From positions 148,377 to 212,376 of the forward strand of contig CACRXP010000010.1 in assembly GCA_902702965.1 (NCBI GenBank): 64,000 bases of DNA. Reading direction: 5' to 3'. The stretch comes from Spirometra erinaceieuropaei (lineage: Eukaryota > Platyhelminthes > Cestoda > Diphyllobothriidea > Diphyllobothriidae). Each line of letters opens with the position of its first letter. The first letter of the stretch is position 1. Made by a program: the position numbers and the translations under genes. The notes below the pieces were generated by a model. It was not told where the DNA came from, made no database searches, and saw nothing but the letters and a program-made list of their open reading frames with translations. Below, piece by piece: positions 10,401 to 22,729 of the stretch.

Positions 10401-12179
10401 GGTGTTTTATATGTGCATAACCGATGGGAGCATGTTCGGTTTTTGTTCGTGGGTATTAAATTCCCTAGAAATATGGGAATATTGAGGGGTTCTAATAAGT
10501 GTCACCAAAGTTTGTTATTATTATACTTATTATCATTACGACTGACAGCATTGTCTGCATCATCGCACCGTCACCACCATCATTTTCATTGGCCGATACA
10601 AATTCCTACGGGGGACTGAAATAATCCAAATCAGTTGTATGCGCAACTATATTACCTGACTTCTTGAAGTGGTTTTTTGTTGCTAGCAAACTGTGTTGGG
10701 GAATGGAAGCATTGTTTCAGTTCCACATTCTATAGCTAGCTTTGTCCACCTTCTCAACCCAAGGCATTGCTCTCTTTTCCGTCAGCCATCCTAACGTGGC
10801 GTGATCGCAGGGCCAACTGGTCAATTTCTGGAAGACACAACTTTCAGTAACTTACATTCGCTAGCCAGGCCTCGGGTATGATTGAATGCGTTATTTACAT
10901 GCTTTTTACTGTGGATTGTGCAAGAGATATATGAATAACAGTAAAAGACTAACCCACGGTACTGCTCGGCGTCAACTTACAAAAGCCTGTTGATTTTCGC
11001 GGGTGCAAAGGTCTCAAATAAATTTTTAAACTGGCCTCCTTTCGACAAAACCGGCAGCTTTGTTTGGGCACAGAGCCATTCAGCTCAAAGTGTGCATCCT
11101 CCGGCATCAACAATTCGGGACGAAATCGATGCCCCTATTATCGATTTTCGATAGGGCTTCTCAATCATCCGCAGTCGTTTAAATATCTCAGGAGCATATT
11201 TAAAAATACCTTAAACCTTGTAAAGGGAACAGATGAAAATTGGCTCGCAGAGGGTCTTCGCGCTAAGTGCGTCATCACGGGAGGTTTTTTTGTTGCCCCT
11301 TGCATATTTTCATCAGTAGGTGCAATGTCTTGCAAAGACCCACTCAGCTGATATCTCCCTACACATATGCTTCCGATCACCAGTGTCTCCTGTTACTTTA
11401 GACCAAGCCGCTAACCGTGGAACGGGCTGGCCAGTAGGCAAATGTTTTTAGGCGTAGGGATTCGTATTTTGGCTTTTAAAATCATAATAAAATCAGTGAC
11501 CATATTTGGGCCGTACAGCGCTAGAGATTATCGCCTCCCCCAGACAGCCTTTCCGATGCTCTCTGGTTGATCGAGTTACCTTTCTTAACGCCTCCAGCAA
11601 ACAAATCGCAATGGCGAAAGTCGATAAATCATAAGCTGCGCGTCTGGTCAACTGGCTGACCGGCCACAACTACATAAATACTTCCTTTAAAATGGTCGTG
11701 CAGTCTCGCAGTAAAGTCGACATGCTGATTTTTGTCTCCCTGATTTGCGATTTGGGAGTTTTCGACCATCGCTTCTAGTATCAGACATTCGCGTCTTTGA
11801 CCTCAACAGGTCGCAGGCCGATTACTCCGGGGATTTGGAAGAATGGAGGGCTAGCCACTGTCAGATTCATAGAAGATCCTCTTGAACCCAAAGATTTTCC
11901 ATTGACCACCAATACTCCTTACTGGATACACCGCAGTGTTGCACCAGCGCCTTATGGAGCCAGTCAGAGTCGAACAGTAAAGGCTGAAATCAACGTCAAG
12001 TCACTTTCTTAGCCATATGGTTCCCACGCCCCAGTCTTACAGAACGCGTCATAGTTTCACGCGCTCCGCAGGTGGAAGTCGTAAGGGTTTGGGATTTTCT
12101 GTTTCAGCCCCCTTATAGTATCCTTCTTCCACATATCTTAAGGTACTTAAGGACGAACTCACCCTCCGAAACAGGCTGA
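10401..12179. other. No gene recognised
   Basis: No domain-bearing frame. A 71-codon frame at 11797-12012 is reasonably protein-like in composition but unrecognised and lacks obvious splice signals. Small stretches are A/T-rich. No match to the fold-back family was seen. Confidence 0.4.
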
Positions 12180-12345
12180 CTCCGTCATGCAGGCGGCGTG
12201 TCAACAAGGGGTTTGACTAACGCCGCCCCCCTGAGACACATTTTAATTCTGTCTATAACTCCAAAATTAATTATCCCTGTAACTGTATTTGACTGATGAC
12301 GAGTTACCGAAAAAATGTGTTTGCAAACTGACTTTTTGAATATAA
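12180..12345 (+). repeat. Penelope-like 3' region remnant
   Basis: It aligns with 47250-47405, the sequence just downstream of the Penelope-like coding fragment. Shared strings include CCTGAG near the start, GTAACTGTATT, GACGAGTTACCGAAAA and GTGTTTGC. No coding remnant was recognised upstream, so only the 3' untranslated part is claimed. Confidence 0.5.
12293..12322 (+). ncRNA. Hammerhead-like conserved motif
   Basis: CTGATGA (12293-12299), CGAGTTACC, GAAA (12309-12312). The same arrangement is preserved at 47364-47383 with CTGACGA. The order fits a CUGANGA...GAAA core. Helix II would be very short, and helices I and III are unproven. Confidence 0.22.
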
Positions 12346-13380
12346 TTTCATCTTTCGAGCAAACGCAGATATGCAGTGTCACTTTTTCGGTTCAAGCGGC
12401 GTAACATTCTTTGCAGTCCGAAGGCCTGCTGCATTGGAAGTTAATGTGATGTGGCGAATAGTGAGCAGGTTCAGCGTGAAGTTCGAGGGCCCCGTACGTG
12501 CATGACAGTGGCCGAATTGTGCTTCGTCGGGTAGAATGTGACCGTTCATTGAAAGACGGTGAGTGCTCTTCAACCCTATCATTTCTCGTTATTTTAATCA
12601 TCATTGCAATCGCCGCCACCACCACCACCAGCACCACCACCACCACCACCACCACCGCCGCCATTGTCATCGTCTGCATCAGTGTATCGCACCATGCTTT
12701 TTTCATTCATGCCACCCCTTATCATCTCATTACCACTCGAAGTCTGGATTGGAAGGAGGGAACGAAGGAACTGCATATCCGCGTATGCACATAACATATT
12801 ACCAGTGTGCGTGATTAGCGCACGTAAACCCGGTGAGTCATCTGCGTGGCGTGAGGTTGCGTGCGGCCGCAATCACTCCCCTACACAGTCATCTGTATGA
12901 AAATCCACCACACAGGGATGCGAGAGCGTGCTTTCCACTGGCCAGTCCGCAAGCGCCTAGTTTCCAGTCTTTTTCGTTGGCGACACAAAATTTGCAAAAA
13001 TACTTCGCCTGGTGAGCTAATGCACTCAACTGGACGGTTATGAAAGTCAAAACGGTAAAGATTTTTTTTTAGTTGCACACACCATCAGAGAGTAGGGATA
13101 GGCATAACTCGACAAACTGGTTTGTTTCCGAGCCATAGTTCTTCCGACCGGTTGCACACTGACTTCAGTTGTTATGGGCGGAGGGCAAGTTCGACACATT
13201 TAAACAACAGTTCTTGTCTGGCACAGCTCTCTTATGTGATTCTGTATCCGGCCTGTCAAAATGTATTCTCTCCTGAAAAAAAAGATGAGGTCAGAATTTG
13301 TTCGACGTTAGGAGCAACAACGACAGATCGGCAGTCCCGTTGTTGGGCGCCGTATAGCGTTAATGCAGTCTGTTGACCTA
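12346..13380. other. No gene recognised; contains a CCA microsatellite
   Basis: Apparent His-, Pro- or Thr-rich frames at 12500-12900 come only from reading the CCA microsatellite in different frames. Nothing else recognised. Confidence 0.5.
12611..12663. repeat. Microsatellite (CCA/CCG)n
   Basis: Uninterrupted CCA-type trinucleotides with single CAG and CCG interruptions. Confidence 0.95.
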
Positions 13381-14348
13381 GAGTAGGTGGGCTAACTCAT
13401 GAAATGTCAACCGAAATTTCAAAATACGTTTTCGTTTCGGAAAGATTAATTAAGTAGGGTTGTAAAACTAGTCGGTCTACGACAAAATTCTATAATATTT
13501 CATTACCTCAGGATGCTGGCTTTCGAATGAACTCCCTTACGGCTTCATTCAAAAGCTACGATCTGTAAAAAATGACTACTTAAGTAGAATGGATTTTTCT
13601 CGTTGATTTTCGATGCCCCTAAATGTCCAATTATATTTCATTGAAAACGCATAAAAATATTCATTCGTTCGTTTTCTTCCAATCTTATACTCGAAGGAAG
13701 TGTATAATTTGGTTTTCAAGAACCTTTCTAAGTCCCGAATAATTTTGAACCAGCTCTACCGTTACACTTGAATTCAGGGTTTCCAAACTTCGAGCCGTAT
13801 ATTTTCTGCGTACGGAAAACCACATATTTCTCTACTGTACTGAAGGTGGACTTTATAGGGTTAATAAAAGTAAGCAATGCACTTGATCTATATTGTTAAC
13901 TTTACAAGACACATATGTAAATGCGGAGATTTGGGCGATTTACGAACGGCCATTTCATGGTATTTAAAAGTCACACAATTAGAAACTTTTATAAATCGAA
14001 TTATGTCCCTCCTTCGAGTATGAAATTAGCAGACATAATTATCTACCGAATGAGCCAAAGAATGAATATTTTTATGCATGTTTTCTATGAAATGTATTTC
14101 GATTTTTAAGAGCATCTCAAATCAGTGAGAAAAATGCATGCCACTTATGTATTCGTTTTTTACAGAGTGTAGTTTTTGCATGCAGCCGGAAGGAATTTCA
14201 TTCGAGAGCCGGCATCCCGAGGCAACCGATTCATCATAGAATTATGTTGAACACTGATTAGTTTTACAACCCAACTAAACTAATTTGCTCGAAACGAAAA
14301 CGTATTTCGGAACTTCGGTCGACATTTCATGAGGTAGCCCACCAACTG
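13381..14348. mobile_element. Fold-back DNA element, subfamily A
   Basis: It starts GAGTAGGTGGGCTAACTC after TA and ends GGTAGCCCACCAACTG before TA (14349-14350). The arms match in inverted orientation for about 370 bp: TGAAATGTCAACCG at 13400 faces its complement at 14320, and GGATGCTGGCTTTCGAATGA at 13512 faces its complement near 14205. A ~230-bp unique centre separates them. No coding capacity. The TA flanks fit a Tc1/mariner-type target duplication. Confidence 0.8.
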
Positions 14349-14350
14349 TA

Positions 14351-15986
14351 CTTACCGTCCTGTTTAACCGGAGCACGGAATGTGCGGTGGAAGGCCAAAC
14401 TTCCAGCAGCTTGCTTATAGCTCGTCTTGACTGCGTACTGGAGCACTAGAATACCGCCAATGTTATCGGTGTGCGGAAGACCAGCGCTGTACTTCGAGCG
14501 TGTGGGCCACATCCAGAGATGGGCATGTGAACGCGCAGCAATTATTAGTCCTGTGTATACCTCAACCGGTATATATCTATGCGCCAGGGCCCGTTTAGGA
14601 GAAGACAGAGGACGATGGAGGAGAGTTATCGCATGCGCAGAAGGGTTTGCGTGTTATTAGGGCGGACAGGATGCTGGATCACGCAAACGTACGACCACCC
14701 CCGTAGCCAACCCTTAGCGTGTGAATGTGCCACTTTCAAACTCGTCAGAAAGTATCAAAGTCAGCGATGAAATTGATAAGTCCGTATGGATGGCTGTGAT
14801 TGGTTGGACGCTCGGAAGGCCTCGCAGCGAACTTGAAGATTACGCACGTCAATCCAGGTCCAAAGAGAGGACGGGGAACCCATGGCTGAGGTCATAAGCC
14901 AACTCCCCTGAGTCCCTGCAGAATGCCTGAGTGATACCGAAGTTCGTATCAAAATCAACGCGGGGGAAGGCATGCGAAACTTGTCGAGGGATGTCCTAGT
15001 GGCGGCCACGAGAAATGGAAGTAAAATCATCAACACAAAGGTTTATAATAACACAGACAGCTACACGAAATAGACCCCTGGCATAATAGTTGTTGAATTG
15101 AACCCACTCTGGCGACAAGTTCATACGTCGTGTCTGGAAAGGCATGTGTCCGTCGTTATGAAAAAGGGAAGATTCCCGGCACTGACGAAGGACTGTTCCC
15201 TGAGGTTAGGTTAGAGTCTTCCATGTATGACATTCATCTCGACTCACGAAAAACCCTCGAAACCGCACTATCCTCATAATGTTAATCTTAGAAAATGAAG
15301 AATAAAGTCAAAAAGGGGAAATTAATGTAGGATGAGCTGCAGTCACTTCCAATTATTGTGGTTCGGATCATGCTCTCGTCGTCAGTATCACAACGGCCAT
15401 AAGTACATCTTAATCCCGTCTATTCGAAAGCTGTTTTCTCTCAGCGTCTGCCTAACGAACTCCGGGTATTAGCGAGCTTTTTCAAAACAAATCGCATAAC
15501 AGGCATGCAACCTGCACCTAAATGGGAATTTAAATCTGTGATTTTGGTGGAGCCTAACTGCGGTTAGTGCGAATGACAGTTTTTTATACTTTGTGATCTG
15601 TAAACAATTCCTCGCAAATCTGTGTAGGGTGCTAATTCGGGAGTTTGAAAAAACTGCCATAACCTCTCGCTTCCCCGCACTTTTCGTTTACTTTACACCA
15701 ACTATAGATGCATTTGGGGACTTCCGCAATTGGGTAATCTCCTACTGCTAAAAATGCCTGTACGATTAGAGTATATTAATACACTGATATCGTCTTTGCT
15801 TTAACTTTTTTGGGACTGTTGAGGTTTTTGATAAGCGAGAATCATCCCACATCATTACGGGATACACTGAAAATCCGGAAAAGTAAGTTCAAGAGGCAAG
15901 ATCTGTAATCAGCGAACCTCAATCACGACTGTTTATTGTAATTGGGATAATCTTGGCGTCACCACTATCTCAATGGACACAAGTGT
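14351..15986. other. No gene recognised
   Basis: Short unsupported frames only. No repeat family seen elsewhere in the window matches this stretch. Confidence 0.4.
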
Positions 15987-16301
15987 CTTGTTTTTAATTT
16001 CCGAGGAAATTAATGCGCGAACTTGGTGTAACTCTTTCGAAACAGGCCTTTTCGGGCACGGCGAAACACGCGTGTCTGGGCTTTTAGCTAATACCTGTGT
16101 TGTAAGTACGGTAAATTATTGCACAATGCTATAGTACTGGCTGCCTGTTGGCGGTTTGTGAATATTAAGCGGTTATTCCGCAGTAGCTGATGGATTTCAG
16201 CTCAAATATTCATATCAAATTTCGGACCGTGCCCGAAAAGGCCTGTTTCGAAAGAGTAACTCCAAGTTCGCGCATTAATTTCCTCGGAAATTAAAAACAA
16301 G
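15987..16301. repeat. Near-perfect 75-bp inverted repeat with 165-bp spacer
   Basis: The arm 15987-16061 (CTTGTTTTTAATTTCC...TTCGGGCACGG) is the reverse complement of 16227-16301 except for two positions. The spacer contains the first copy of a 68-bp direct repeat. Arms this similar among heavily decayed neighbours imply a recent origin or gene conversion. Confidence 0.9.
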
Positions 16302-16476
16302 GCAAGTTGAAACTGGAGTTCATATACCAGAAAACACACGGGGAAAGCTGGGGGGCCCACTGACGAGCCGAACCCCTCGCAGCTGCGTCAGGCAGCGGCA
16401 CAAGATCGGCGAAACTCGCGTGCCTGGGCTTTTAGCTAATACTCGTGTTGTTAGTACGGTAAATTATTGCACAATG
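16061..16476 (+). repeat. 68-bp direct repeat pair
   Basis: 16061-16128 and 16409-16476 share CTTTTAGCTAATAC and ACGGTAAATTATTGCACA with only a few differences. The second copy follows a GCAGCTGCGTCAGGCAGCGG block that has a diverged partner near 20950, so this belongs to a dispersed family. Confidence 0.8.
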
Positions 16477-16744
16477 GGACACGAGTGTGTCCTAATCCTA
16501 CGATTTCGAACTTACTCCCATGTCGGGACTCTAACCTTAACTTTAACAACAACACTTAGCTTCGTTACCCTAACACCCTCGAACGGAGCTCGGGACCCCA
16601 AAGTTGGCGTTTGGTATGGGTGCGCATTACCGATAACGTCTGACGGACTCTCACCTAGTCCCGGGTTGGTTCAGCACATTTACTGCATGGTGTGTTTTAC
16701 GGTCACTGCTAAACACATGATACTCGACTGTCGTTGCTGACGAT

Positions 16745-17030
16745 GCCTACCGTGTGCTCCAAAGAAAAGTGGGGGTAGGGACGGTGACTTGTGCGTAGAT
16801 TAGTTTATACTGGACGTGGACTTGCGCAGCATCCACTGCACTCTCTCCTCTACCCTCACCTGGATCGGGTGTCAAGACATAGTCAAGAAGACCGGATGCA
16901 GAGAGGGAGGTGAATGTGGCTGCCGCGGCACAAACCCGCACCTAGGCGTACCACCACTCTCTCTGGTCCACAACATACACCCACCACGACTTTATACAAC
17001 AGCAAAAAGGGTAAGTGGCTATGATCCCGC
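16745..17030 (-). repeat. Dispersed GC-rich repeat, family C (partial)
   Basis: Read on the minus strand it carries the C-family landmarks: the GGACCAGAGAG-type string, the CTAGGTGCGGG block, TGTCTTGACACCCGATCCAG and the 3' module before the TAAACTAAT string. It lacks the upstream part seen at 31050 and 43490. Confidence 0.6.
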
Positions 17031-18324
17031 GGAGTGGTAGTACCATGGAGGGCAAATTGAGAAGGAACCATTGCAGCCTGGCTCCCAGCCCACAAGTCCG
17101 TCACTTCATCCAACCACACACTGGGCTGACTGCGAGGTCCGAGTTATGTCGTCAGTTGGCAACATTCCAGGCCCCGGATTCTAGACCACTGTGATAGATA
17201 CGAGCGAGCCAGACTGTTCATAGTGAGGCATTATAGACTGGAAATCAACCTCACCCGCAATATCTTTTCTCGTGCACAAGTCGACTCTCCGAGCCGGTCA
17301 TATATTTGGTGCCAGAAGTGGACACAGCTAAGGGATGCGTCTGCATGTGACACACATTCGACCTGGTCCGCCATTTGCACACATCAGGATTCCACACACA
17401 AAAGGATAGAACGCTGGGACCTCTCATGGAGAACACACACACACAAATAGGCACGAGTATGCCGTGTTAACATAAAGGCGGCCATATTTAGAATGCACCG
17501 TCGCAGCTGCAGCGTGAGTCCTTGCCTAGGACACTCCGCACATCCTGACTTCCAAATACTCAACGTACATCGAACACAAGCGATGTCATATCGACTGTAA
17601 GAACCCTAACGTATGACAGGTAACCGATATCGTACAGTGAGAAAGACGCTCTTTAAGAAAAGAAACTATTCGGACGTCTGCTGTGATTTATTCATCGGCC
17701 AGATCGATGTTCTGTTTCATAAAGGAAAGCACATTCATCTCATGCTTCGACGCACTGAATAAATTGGTTCTAGTTGGTTTTAGGGATAAAATGAGGAGCG
17801 GAAATTCATAGTATAATATTGCTAATACCATTTCCATAATGCATATAAGTGACAAGCATATTCAAGCTCTCATTGCATTGGCAGAATTTGCTCAATAACC
17901 AATCATTTTTGCATCTGGACTATCAGTTGACTCTCCTTACTCTCCATGTCGGTCAACATTGGCTAAGTTGTATCATCAGGGATGCAGGTTCGGTCCAAAT
18001 AAGTCGACTGACTTCGGATTTCTCATAACCACTACTCAATAGTTATCGGCGTTTAACGTTTACTACTACGAATGCTAAATCCGTTCTTGCAGGGATTCCA
18101 GCTTCCGGCGTTGTGTTCAGCGCCCAGTTCCTCGTATCCGTCGGAGATTAGGGTTAACTTTGCATTCTACGCGACATGGCGCATTTTCCTTTTCGAGACG
18201 GTCGATGATGTAGAAATCTGTGGAAATTTTGCAGGGCGGCAAATCTTCATCTATGGAGCATTTCAAACGCAATAATTTGTGCCGAATTTTCTCCTCTTTG
18301 TTGTCTTAAATGTTTAGAAGACCA
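17031..18324. other. No gene recognised
   Basis: A short CA run lies near 17435-17447. No domain-bearing frame and no match to the main repeat families. Confidence 0.4.
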
Positions 18325-19256
18325 CAGTTGGTAGCCTACGTCACAAAATGTTGACTGAAATTCTGAAATGCATTTTTGATTAGAAAAAGTTACTTAGGCT
18401 GCTTTGTAATATTGGTTATCGCGCGACATCAGGACACTCGCTTTCAAGTGAGCTTCTTTTTGACAACTAGTAAAGCATACATCTTCCCCACTGGTTTTAG
18501 ACTCCACAAATAATTCAAGTATAACTTACATACAGCGCACAGAAAAATATCCTCCCTTCTCCCCATATGGTATCAAATTACGTCTTTTTTAAACTTCATA
18601 TTCAGAGAAAGGGTATCTTTCGGTTGTAGAATTTATTTATTATGAGAGTTTTGTGACCGTGAAATGTTCATTCAAATAGCGCCATATCTCTCCGTTTGTC
18701 GTGACTCCTTATGACTTCTAGAACGTAATACACATTCATTGTAAACTCTTATGAGCTTTATATGGTACCTTCCTAATAGCATAGAAGATAATATGATTTA
18801 CCTTGCAGGGAAAATTTGCAGCTTGTAGCTTGGAAACCTTCAGCACAAGTGCAACGGCAGGTCGGATCCAACATCACTCGGGAATTGTAAAAGGTTTTTA
18901 AAATCGGAAATTACTGTTCATTTGAGCATAAAACTTGAAGAAGGGGCAATCTTCTACCAAATAAGTGCGTGGAAGGGTACTTGTGCGCAAACTTTCTGTA
19001 GAACACACTTGACTTTATAGGGACACGAGAAGTCGATGAAAAAAGGCATACTGCATAGTACTCATTTTTGCCGATTGGGCTGTTTGTATGTGACCGAAGA
19101 GAAGTTCATTCCAAAGCCTGCACCCTGGTGAGACTGATATATTTTGTGATTATGTCTCAAGTAAGTCAATATTACAATGCTACCTAAGTAATCCTATTTA
19201 GTAAAAACCACATTTCAGGATTTTGGTAAAAATTTCATGAGATAGGTCCCCTACTG
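18325..19256. mobile_element. Fold-back DNA element, subfamily B (diverged)
   Basis: The left end is CAGTTGGTAGCC (18325) and the right end GATAGGTCCCCTACTG before TA. ACAAAATGTTGACTGAAAT at the left faces ATTTTGGTAAAAATTTCATG at the right. Internal blocks follow the family order. The left flank is CA rather than TA, probably mutated. Confidence 0.65.
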
Positions 19257-19744
19257 TAGACTCATTCACAGGAAGGCTGAAATTTTCTCCACAACATAAC
19301 CGAGCAAAGGTAAGGAGTTAAAGTCTAAAAGTCAGTGTTGGAACAGGATTATTTACACCCTGGGCCGCATCTGATAACAATCCCAGGGGCGCACCAGGGA
19401 CCTTTTCTACTAAAGAGATAAATCTGCAACTAGGTTTTCCATAATGCGACAAAATTCATTGTTATTTAATGTCACACCGGAAGTGAGTGTACATTTTTCG
19501 CAAAAACCGGTTCTAGTTGTCAGAAAAAATCGCTTTGCACAGAAACCTTGCCCTTACCGTATGAAGCAACTTCTGTTTTCCGACTCAGGGATATAGACGA
19601 TTGAACATTCTGCAAGTCATTTTTCTGCTGTGTATTTAAATTCGAATCACTTAATTCTCCAGCTCCTACTCGTTCAAAGTGAAGCTTTGCTGAGATGTCC
19701 GCCTTCTTGTTTAAATGGATGTTAGGAACAGTGAGAAAGTGAGA
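19257..19744. other. No feature recognised
   Basis: Includes part of a minus frame that extends into the SINE-like fragment to the right and is judged a chance frame. Confidence 0.4.
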
Positions 19745-20273
19745 GCGACTCGACACACCGGGGATTGGGTGTGGCTGGTCGATGACGACTAATAACCCAG
19801 AAACGGTCACTCCAGTCCTCCGAGGCCCTGTTTGTGCTCTTTCCTGTATGATAGTTGGTCGCCGTACGACGTTTTGCACGTTTCGTAACCTGATCAGTGA
19901 ACGCACTATCGACAGTAGTGAATATTCACGTCCGCAACCGACGGTACACCGGGCCCATGGCCACGCTCAGTGAATCGAATACTGGGTAGTCCGAACCCGG
20001 CGTTGGGTATAGCCGGCTGATGTCGGCTAGTAAGTCGTTGATATACCTGACCGCGACCCACTGGACAACAAGCCCGTGGTCCATTGGCCAGAGAGTTGGT
20101 CTTACTAAAGCTTTATAACCAAGAGGAGGCGGGTCCGCACCGCAGGTGCACCCAAAACTGGGCTTGGACAAGACAGGCTGATAAAGGTTAGTAAACTGGA
20201 GAGTCCATAAGGCACAACGGAACGAGTGAGTTCCGCAAGAACGATCGCTGAGTGCCCCCTACAATTATATATA
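19745..20273 (+). repeat. Cluster of SINE-like fragments, plus strand
   Basis: At least three partial copies lie in tandem. One at ~19745-19830 has the CTGGTCGATGACGACTAATA body. One at ~19930-20060 has the CGCAACCGACGGTACACCGG head and AGCCGGCTGATGTCGGCTAG body. A longer one at ~20060-20273 ends with the AAGGCACAACGGAACGAG tail. Confidence 0.6.
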
Positions 20274-20472
20274 TGCAGACTGTTATTACCGACAAGGAAA
20301 AGCGAGATCGGAATGACAATTTCTAGTTTATTAGACGTCGTTAGCCAGACATGCCCAACCCCTAAGTTTGGAAGACCTGAGGCCCGAACTGGCGACCTGT
20401 TAGCTAGAAGTCCAGCGCCTCTAACCACTGAGCCGAAGGCTCGTTGTCCTGTCTGTCTCGATCGGGAATAGA
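20274..20472 (-). repeat. SINE-like repeat with tRNA-like head, minus
   Basis: On the minus strand the head reads ACAACGAGCC, GGCTCAGTGGTTAGAGGCG (A-box-like), then GTCGCCAGTTCGGGCCTC (B-box-like). These are the two internal RNA polymerase III promoter boxes expected of a tRNA-derived SINE. The body GTCTGGCTAACGACGTCTAA follows. One of the best heads in the window. Confidence 0.65.
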
Positions 20473-20476
20473 CAAT

Positions 20477-20741
20477 GGTAGGGGACGCTCACCGATATTT
20501 CTTACGGAACTCATTCGTTCCGGTGTACCTTGCGTGCTCTCTCTCGAGCTCAACCAGCAGTCGCACAGCGGCGCATGATATCGGCAGAATGTTATTACCA
20601 GTCTCCCTTGTCTTTATCGGTAATAACATATTGCCTATATCATGCGCCGCTGTGGGGCTGCTGGTTGGGTTCGAGAGACAGCTCGTAAGCCACAACGGAA
20701 CGAGTGAGTTCCGTAAGAACTATCAATGAACGCCCTCTACC
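20477..20741. repeat. SINE tail inverted repeat
   Basis: Left arm 20477-20599 and right arm 20619-20741 are SINE-family tails in opposite orientation, separated by 19 bp that retain the SINE body string CTCCCTTGTCTTTATC. The arms share the GGAACTCA...CGTTCCG and GCGGCGCATGATAT blocks. Confidence 0.75.
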
Positions 20742-20767
20742 TTTATATATATGTAGAGTAGAAGTGG

Positions 20768-20784
20768 TATATATATATATATAT
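20768..20784. repeat. (TA)n microsatellite
   Basis: About eight TA units immediately downstream of a SINE tail, a position where other copies also show TATATATA. Confidence 0.9.
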
Positions 20785-20879
20785 GAAGATTCTGGGACTG
20801 GCCCTAAAATTCATGTTCCGGACACCTAACTCTATGTCCTGCTCTTAATAATTCCTGGATTTATTACTTCACATTTGTC

Positions 20880-21010
20880 TAAAGTTCATAGTACCGGAAA
20901 CTAGCGCAGGGAATGCTGTGGGACCCACTGAGTAGCAGATCCACTCGCAGTTGCTTCGTGCCGCGGCGGAAACACCGCGAAACACATGTTTGTGTTTTAT
21001 CAAGCATTTA
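20880..21010 (+). repeat. Diverged copy of the 16340-16440 repeat
   Basis: The string GGGACCCACTGA...CTCGCAGTTGCTTCGTGCC followed by GCGAAACACATG parallels GGGCCCACTGA...CTCGCAGCTGCGTCAGGC and GCGAAACTCGCG at 16350-16420. Confidence 0.5.
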
Positions 21011-22729
21011 TGTTGGGAATACTGTAGGAACGCTTATGATATGTGTGCACTTATATAGACGCTGATGTGTGAGAGTTTAAACGAAAATATTTATCGTAGG
21101 CTGCGTCATTTTCCTTTTACAGGCTACTTGCATATGAACAGTCTGCTCAGTTTCCCTGATTTTAAAATATGGTGAATTGATTTATCGGTTGTTCCGACGA
21201 GCAAGTTTTCCCCGGAGCCGTTAGTGTTGTCGTAAGCAACTGAAAAAATGATTGCAGATAACTGATCTGATCGATCTTACACCGAAGACAAATTAGATAG
21301 GGTAATTGCGCTCCGTCGCTTAGTTTAAATACCTAGAAGAGAATGTAGATCACGAGGTCACGTGACTGCCTGTCAATGCCACTGTGACACACAGCCACTA
21401 ACAGAGCACAGTTTGAGCCCTCGAAGAACGGACCTGCCTGAAGAGTGTGTGATTTTCCGACAAGATGATATTTCTCTGCTGTTCGTCAGTGAGATAGCGG
21501 TCGGCGTGATGCGTCGCAGGCAACATCTAGGGCATCAGCAATATTGCAGACTATCTCTGTCGCAACAATTGCATTGCCCTCAGATGTGATTGGCTCGCAT
21601 TCATCCACTCTGAAAGGTGCATACGCTTGTCGATTTTCGTTCAGTTGCTTTGGGGATATTGTGTGAATTGTTAGCGATAAGAGTTAACAGCAGGACTGAA
21701 AAACCGCAAGGGCCCCTCTGTCTCATGGTGACACCTGCACAACTAACGAAGATAGTGAAGAGTAACCTTCTTCCATATGACAGGTTTGCAAAGCCTGTCG
21801 AGTACGGCTTTATCGATCACAGCATCGTCTTTGTAGGTGTTTGGGACGCCCTCATAGATAATGTTTTAGCATATAGCATACTTCCAAAAGAAGAAGAGCC
21901 GTTCACTGGGAGGGGTTTTCTAGAAGTCTGACGTTTCCAGTAGAAAATTTAGCCCACCCATCTTTGGATATTTGAACGCCATGCGCACTGCTCTCATTTA
22001 AGTGGTGCACTGTGCTTGGTGTTTAGCCAGACAGTACTAACTCAGGGCTTTCAACGGACCCACATTTAACTGTGACTTCTATCGCCCCGCCCGCAATAAC
22101 CTCGAAGATACTTGGCGACCAAATTGTTTCACGCCATTATTGCCTCCTTTCAAAAAGTTTTGTGTAAGATTAGATAGGGGAGACAAATTGGTGTGGCGGT
22201 TGACTGAATGGTTGGTGGCCTACCGGGCTTCTTGCATCTGCCTTGACGTGTGGTCCTCGCCTCGGGCCGAAATCCTAACGGCGTCACAATTGAAGGTGGA
22301 TCCCATCTGCTTACTCTGACTTTGGGTCCAACCTTCGTGATGTCAACTGATATCCATGTATTCGCATTTGTAGCCGACGGCCGGTTTCTCCAACGTAGTA
22401 GCAGTTAGGTCGGTAGACAGTGAGTGGCAAAATGACAAAATACGTTTACGTGCATGACATGCACTTTGGGGATAAGGTGTTTGGTAGCCCAAAATATTTT
22501 TTTAATTTTGCAAGAGTTATTTCACGGTCAAAACATTGCCAACGGGAGAATGGATGTGTCATGCCATACTGAAGTTGACCATAAAGAATATGAGAGTGCT
22601 ATTTTTATTGGACAACAGTCTTGGTTTGGCTGAACACTGCTCCTACTAGAAGCTGAGCATCCAATTTGTATTCAGCAGAAAATCAATTCAAATTTTCGTG
22701 GAAGGACACGAGAACAGGAACCCTCACCC
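21011..22729. other. No gene confirmed
   Basis: A 104-codon plus frame at 21617-21931 has mixed hydrophobic and charged composition and could be an exon, but no domain and no clear splice signals support it. A 75-codon frame at 21362-21589 precedes it. No repeat landmarks. Confidence 0.35.

Noticed and set aside
12498..12900. His-, Pro- and Thr-rich frames on both strands
   Set aside because: They are translations of a CCA microsatellite in different frames.
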